From positions 248,001 through 312,000 of the forward strand of contig NZ_BMVF01000003.1 in the NCBI RefSeq assembly GCF_014650575.1: DNA of 64,000 nt. Reading direction: 5' to 3'. This document shows positions 61,691-64,000 of the stretch, in pieces; position 1 is the stretch's first letter; each line of letters starts with the position of its first letter. The DNA is from Streptomyces naganishii JCM 4654 (GTDB taxonomy: Bacteria; Actinomycetota; Actinomycetes; Streptomycetales; Streptomycetaceae). Position numbers and translations under genes: made by a program. The notes under the pieces are model-generated. The model saw only the letters and a list, made by a program, of their open reading frames with translations. It was not told the origin of the DNA and ran no database searches.

Positions 61691-62455
61691 ATGGAGTTCG
61701 ACAAACCGGTGGTCGGCGGCCCCTGCTGGGCGGAGCTCGGAACCAGCGATCTCCAGGCGGCCAAGCGGTTCTACGGGGAGGTCTTCGGCTGGCGGTGCGA
61801 GACGGACCCCCGTGAGGAGCTGCGCGGGTACACGGTGGTCCATCTGGGCGACGCGGCCGTGGCCGGGCTCGGGCCGCTGTACCGGCCCTCGCAGCCGGTG
61901 GCCTGGAGCGTGACGTTCGCCGTCGGCGACGCGGACGCGGCGGCGAACAAGGTCGCGCAGGCCGGGGGCACGGTGATCCGCGGGCCGATCGACGTCTTCG
62001 ACGAGGGCCGCCTGACGGTGGCGCTGGATCCCTCGGGCGCCGCGTTCCACCTGTGGCAGGCCGGTGACTTCTGCGGCGCGGACGTGTTCAACCGGCCCGG
62101 CTCGCTGGGGTGGGTGGAGCTGGCGACCCGTGACATCAAACGCGCCCGGGACTTCTACACGTCGGTGTTCGGCTGGAGCGTGAACGCCTCCGAGTGGTAC
62201 ACGCAGTGGGGCCTGCACGGCGAGGACTTCGGCGGCATGACGTCGATGCACGGCCGCTTCCCGGCCGACGTGCCGCCGCACTGGCTGCCGTACTTCGCGG
62301 TCGAGGACGTGGACGCCACCGCCGAGGTCGCGCTGCGGGCCGGCGCCAAGGCGCTGCAGGAGCCCACCTCCGTGCCGGACGGCCCCCGCATCGCGGTCCT
62401 GCGCGACCCCCAGGGCGCGGCCTTCGGCGTCTACCAGGCCGGCCAGGAGGGCTGA
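61691..62455 (+). CDS. Two-domain VOC family protein
   Basis: A 254-residue protein with two glyoxalase-like domains (about 8-120 and 130-250). Domain 1 has CWAELGTSDLQAAKRFYGEVFGW and ALDPSGAAFHLWQAG; domain 2 has GWVELATRDIKRARDFYTSVFGW, PYFAVEDVDATAEVALRAGAK and VLRDPQGAAFGVYQAG. The SGAAFxLWQ / QGAAFGVYQ closing strands are typical of the CFP32/hydroxylase subgroup found in Streptomyces. Function unknown. ATG 61691 has GGAGGAA seven bases upstream. It converges with the MarR gene, 10 bases apart. Confidence 0.9.
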   Translation: MEFDKPVVGGPCWAELGTSDLQAAKRFYGEVFGWRCETDPREELRGYTVVHLGDAAVAGLGPLYRPSQPVAWSVTFAVGDADAAANKVAQAGGTVIRGPIDVFDEGRLTVALDPSGAAFHLWQAGDFCGADVFNRPGSLGWVELATRDIKRARDFYTSVFGWSVNASEWYTQWGLHGEDFGGMTSMHGRFPADVPPHWLPYFAVEDVDATAEVALRAGAKALQEPTSVPDGPRIAVLRDPQGAAFGVYQAGQEG

Positions 62456-62465
62456 AGGCGCTCAC

Positions 62466-63101
62466 TCACGCGCGCGGTGTGCGCGGCCGGCCCTCCAGGC
62501 GGTCGAGGAGTCCGCCGAGGAGGGCCGCGAGGTCGCCGCGGTCGCCGTCGTCGAGGGCGGAGAGGACCTCGCGTTCGTGGGCGAGCTGTGCGGGCAGGAT
62601 GCCGTCCACGAGGTCGCGCCCGGCGTCGGTGAGGCGGACGTGGGCGACCCGCCGGTCGCGGGTGTCGCCGCGGCGTTCCACCAGGCCGCGCTCGGTCAGC
62701 TGCTTGAGCCGCTTGGTGACGGCCGCTCCGGAGGAGAAGGTCTCCCGGGCCAGCTCGCTCGGGGTGAGCTCGTGTCCGGTCCGGCGCAGGGCCCCGAGCA
62801 GGTCGAACTCGGCCCGGGTGAGCCCGGCGCGGCGCAGCGGGGCGTCCTCGGCCTGCTGGAGCAGGGCGGCGCAGCGGTTGATACGGCCGATGATCTCCAT
62901 CGGCGCGGTGTCGAGCCCGGGGTGGACGTCCCGCCACTGCCGGACCACGGCGGCGACGGTGTCGTCGCGGGCGGGGACCCGCGGGCCGCCGGGACGGGCC
63001 GGGTTCTTCGGGTCCGCGGGGGCCCGGAGGCGTTCCGGCTCCGTCGCCGGGCCGGTCGCCGTCGGTGCCGGCCCGCCCGGTCGCCCGTTCCTCGCCGTCA
63101 T
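62466..63101 (-). CDS. MarR family regulator
   Basis: A 211-residue winged-helix regulator. A Pro/Gly-rich lead of about 45 residues is followed by the MarR dimerisation helix RINRCAALLQQAEDAPLRRAGLT, the recognition part ELTPSELARETFSSGAAVTKRLKQL (about 108-132), and the wing RGLVERRGDTRDRRVAHVRLTDAG. ATG 63101 overlaps the FUSC stop by four bases (ATGA), so it is translated with the upstream transporter gene. It may regulate that gene in response to a small drug-like ligand. Confidence 0.92.
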   Translation of the reverse strand: MTARNGRPGGPAPTATGPATEPERLRAPADPKNPARPGGPRVPARDDTVAAVVRQWRDVHPGLDTAPMEIIGRINRCAALLQQAEDAPLRRAGLTRAEFDLLGALRRTGHELTPSELARETFSSGAAVTKRLKQLTERGLVERRGDTRDRRVAHVRLTDAGRDLVDGILPAQLAHEREVLSALDDGDRGDLAALLGGLLDRLEGRPRTPRA

Positions 63102-64000
63102 GGCCGTACGTCCTCCGTCGTGCTGCCCGTGTCCGCTGTGCTGCCCGTGTCCGCCGGGGTGTGCGGGCCCTGGCGGCGTACCGTCGCGGCGAGCGTACGG
63201 TGTGCGGTCCGCTCGGTGAGCACGACCCTCTCCTGGGGCAGGGCGCGCTGCCACCACTCGCCCGAGGCGGCCTCGGCGGTGGCCCGCAGCTCGACCAGGG
63301 CGGCCGCCAGGTCGCGGCGGGCGGACTCCAGGGCGGCGGTCGCGGGCCGCTCCTCGGCGAGCAGGCGGGCGGCGCGCTCACGGCAGCGGTCGACGGCGGC
63401 CAGCGCGTGCTCGATACGGTCCCCGGCGCGGCGGTTGGTGACGGCGACGGCGGCGACGAAGCCGACCAGGGCGCCCACGACGGTGTCCAGGGCGCGCTCG
63501 GTGATCAGCTCGCCCGTCGGGTGCGCTCCGGTGAACTCGGTGATGAGCAGGGCCATGGGGGTCACGCAGATGGTGCCGAGCCAGTAGTTGCGCCCGATGA
63601 GGGCCTCGGCGCCGAAGTTCAGGGCGACGCAGCACAGCACGAGGGCCAGGCCGTTCGCGTGCGCGAGTGGGGCCACGGCGGCGAAGGCGAGGACGCCGAT
63701 CAGGTTGCCCACGACGCGCTGGACGCCCCGCCGCCAGGTGAGGGTGAGGTTGACCTGGTAGAGGGAGGCGGCGGTGACCAGGGCCCAGTAGGGGCGGCCG
63801 ACGCCGAGGGCGAGGGAGGCGTATCCGGCGAGCGCGCAGCCCAGCGCGGTACGCAGGGCGATCGGCGCGAGCGGGCCGAGCCGGCGCCACCAGGGGCGGT
63901 GCCCGGCGGTGAGCTCGGCGTCCACGCCGAGGAGTTCCTCGGTGGCCGCCCCGGTCCGGCCGGCGTGCGGGATCGGGCCGCTGCCGCACAGGTCGCGGGC
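63098..64000 (-). CDS. FUSC-family membrane protein, C-terminal part
   Basis: The frame is open to the right window edge (at least 300 codons) and the start lies outside. Helices in the visible part include TALGCALAGYASLALGV, WALVTAASLYQVNLTL, VVGNLIGVLAFAAVAPL, ALVLCCVALNFGAEALI and TICVTPMALLITEF, with GRNYWLGTICVTPMALL resembling the conserved FUSC/aromatic acid exporter motif. A helical cytoplasmic tail follows (about 100 residues). The family exports aromatic acids or mediates fusaric-acid-type resistance. It is the first gene of the MarR-containing unit, with the 4-base overlap at its stop. Confidence 0.85.
   Translation of the reverse strand, partial: ARDLCGSGPIPHAGRTGAATEELLGVDAELTAGHRPWWRRLGPLAPIALRTALGCALAGYASLALGVGRPYWALVTAASLYQVNLTLTWRRGVQRVVGNLIGVLAFAAVAPLAHANGLALVLCCVALNFGAEALIGRNYWLGTICVTPMALLITEFTGAHPTGELITERALDTVVGALVGFVAAVAVTNRRAGDRIEHALAAVDRCRERAARLLAEERPATAALESARRDLAAALVELRATAEAASGEWWQRALPQERVVLTERTAHRTLAATVRRQGPHTPADTGSTADTGSTTEDVRP

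Overview
The window is high-GC chromosomal DNA (GC-rich third codon positions throughout) with many GTG and some TTG starts, mycothiol-dependent and F420-type enzyme families, and several families typical of Streptomyces (paired small NPLRR-type membrane proteins, DUF6986, DUF6421, DUF4865, a cysteine-type leader peptide). It reads as a Streptomyces chromosome segment. There is no rRNA, tRNA, CRISPR array, phage or insertion sequence that I can support, and no complete antibiotic cluster. Most genes are single-gene or two- to three-gene transcription units with short convergent gaps.

Layout. 1-8.9 kb: 5' part of lnt (apolipoprotein N-acyltransferase), an O-antigen-ligase-like membrane protein, a small PH-like membrane protein, an Asp/Glu racemase, an HpnB-type glycosyltransferase, a double TerD protein, a Pro/Gln/Tyr-rich protein, a MOSC protein and the first NPLRR membrane protein. 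9-14 kb: a beta-helix/AAA+ fusion protein facing a large membrane alpha/beta-hydrolase gene that carries a frameshift. 14-20 kb: a DeoR regulator, an SRPBCC protein, a Cds1-type PLP enzyme, an anti-sigma-like ATPase and a second, archaeal/eukaryotic-type prolyl-tRNA synthetase. 20-26.7 kb: SHOCT protein, TetR-DUF4865-phosphotriesterase operon with a clear operator, a ROK repressor, AlkB and an RlmG-like methyltransferase. 26.7-29.5 kb: a sugar-phosphate module (class II aldolase, SIS isomerase, divergent DeoR regulator). 29.5-32.3 kb: luciferase-domain protein, second NPLRR protein, a cytochrome P450 remnant and an MFS transporter. 32.8-38.1 kb: a Clp/Hsp100 ATPase without a visible ClpP-docking loop, a mycothiol-type enzyme and a two-component system. 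38.3-44.6 kb: TetR with Ddn-type reductase and two operators, a geranylgeranyl reductase-type flavoprotein, an M20 dipeptidase and a TmrB-like/NUDIX fusion. 44.7-49.2 kb: secreted alpha-galactosidase, ROK sugar kinase and divergent LacI regulator. 49.2-53.4 kb: DUF6986 aldolase-like protein, etfB-etfA and a flavin reductase behind a leader peptide. 53.5-60.4 kb: thioredoxin, a decayed DUF4395 gene, PlsC acyltransferase, transglutaminase-like protein, the translationally coupled operon DUF6421-SDR-threonine aldolase, and a glycerophosphodiesterase. 60.4-64 kb: GNAT, two VOC proteins, and a MarR-FUSC operon cut by the window end.

How the genes work together. Two carbohydrate units each pair enzymes with their own repressor (SIS/aldolase with DeoR; alpha-galactosidase/ROK kinase with LacI). 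ETF, flavin reductase, thioredoxin and the F420-type and FAD reductases give the right half a redox flavour. Several genes could buffer against drugs or envelope stress (TerD, TmrB-NUDIX, MFS, FUSC, second ProRS), but this is inference. Decay is visible in three places (hydrolase frameshift, P450 tail, DUF4395), and GC-rich tandem repeats of different periods (24, 24, 17 and 14 bp) fill several gene gaps.
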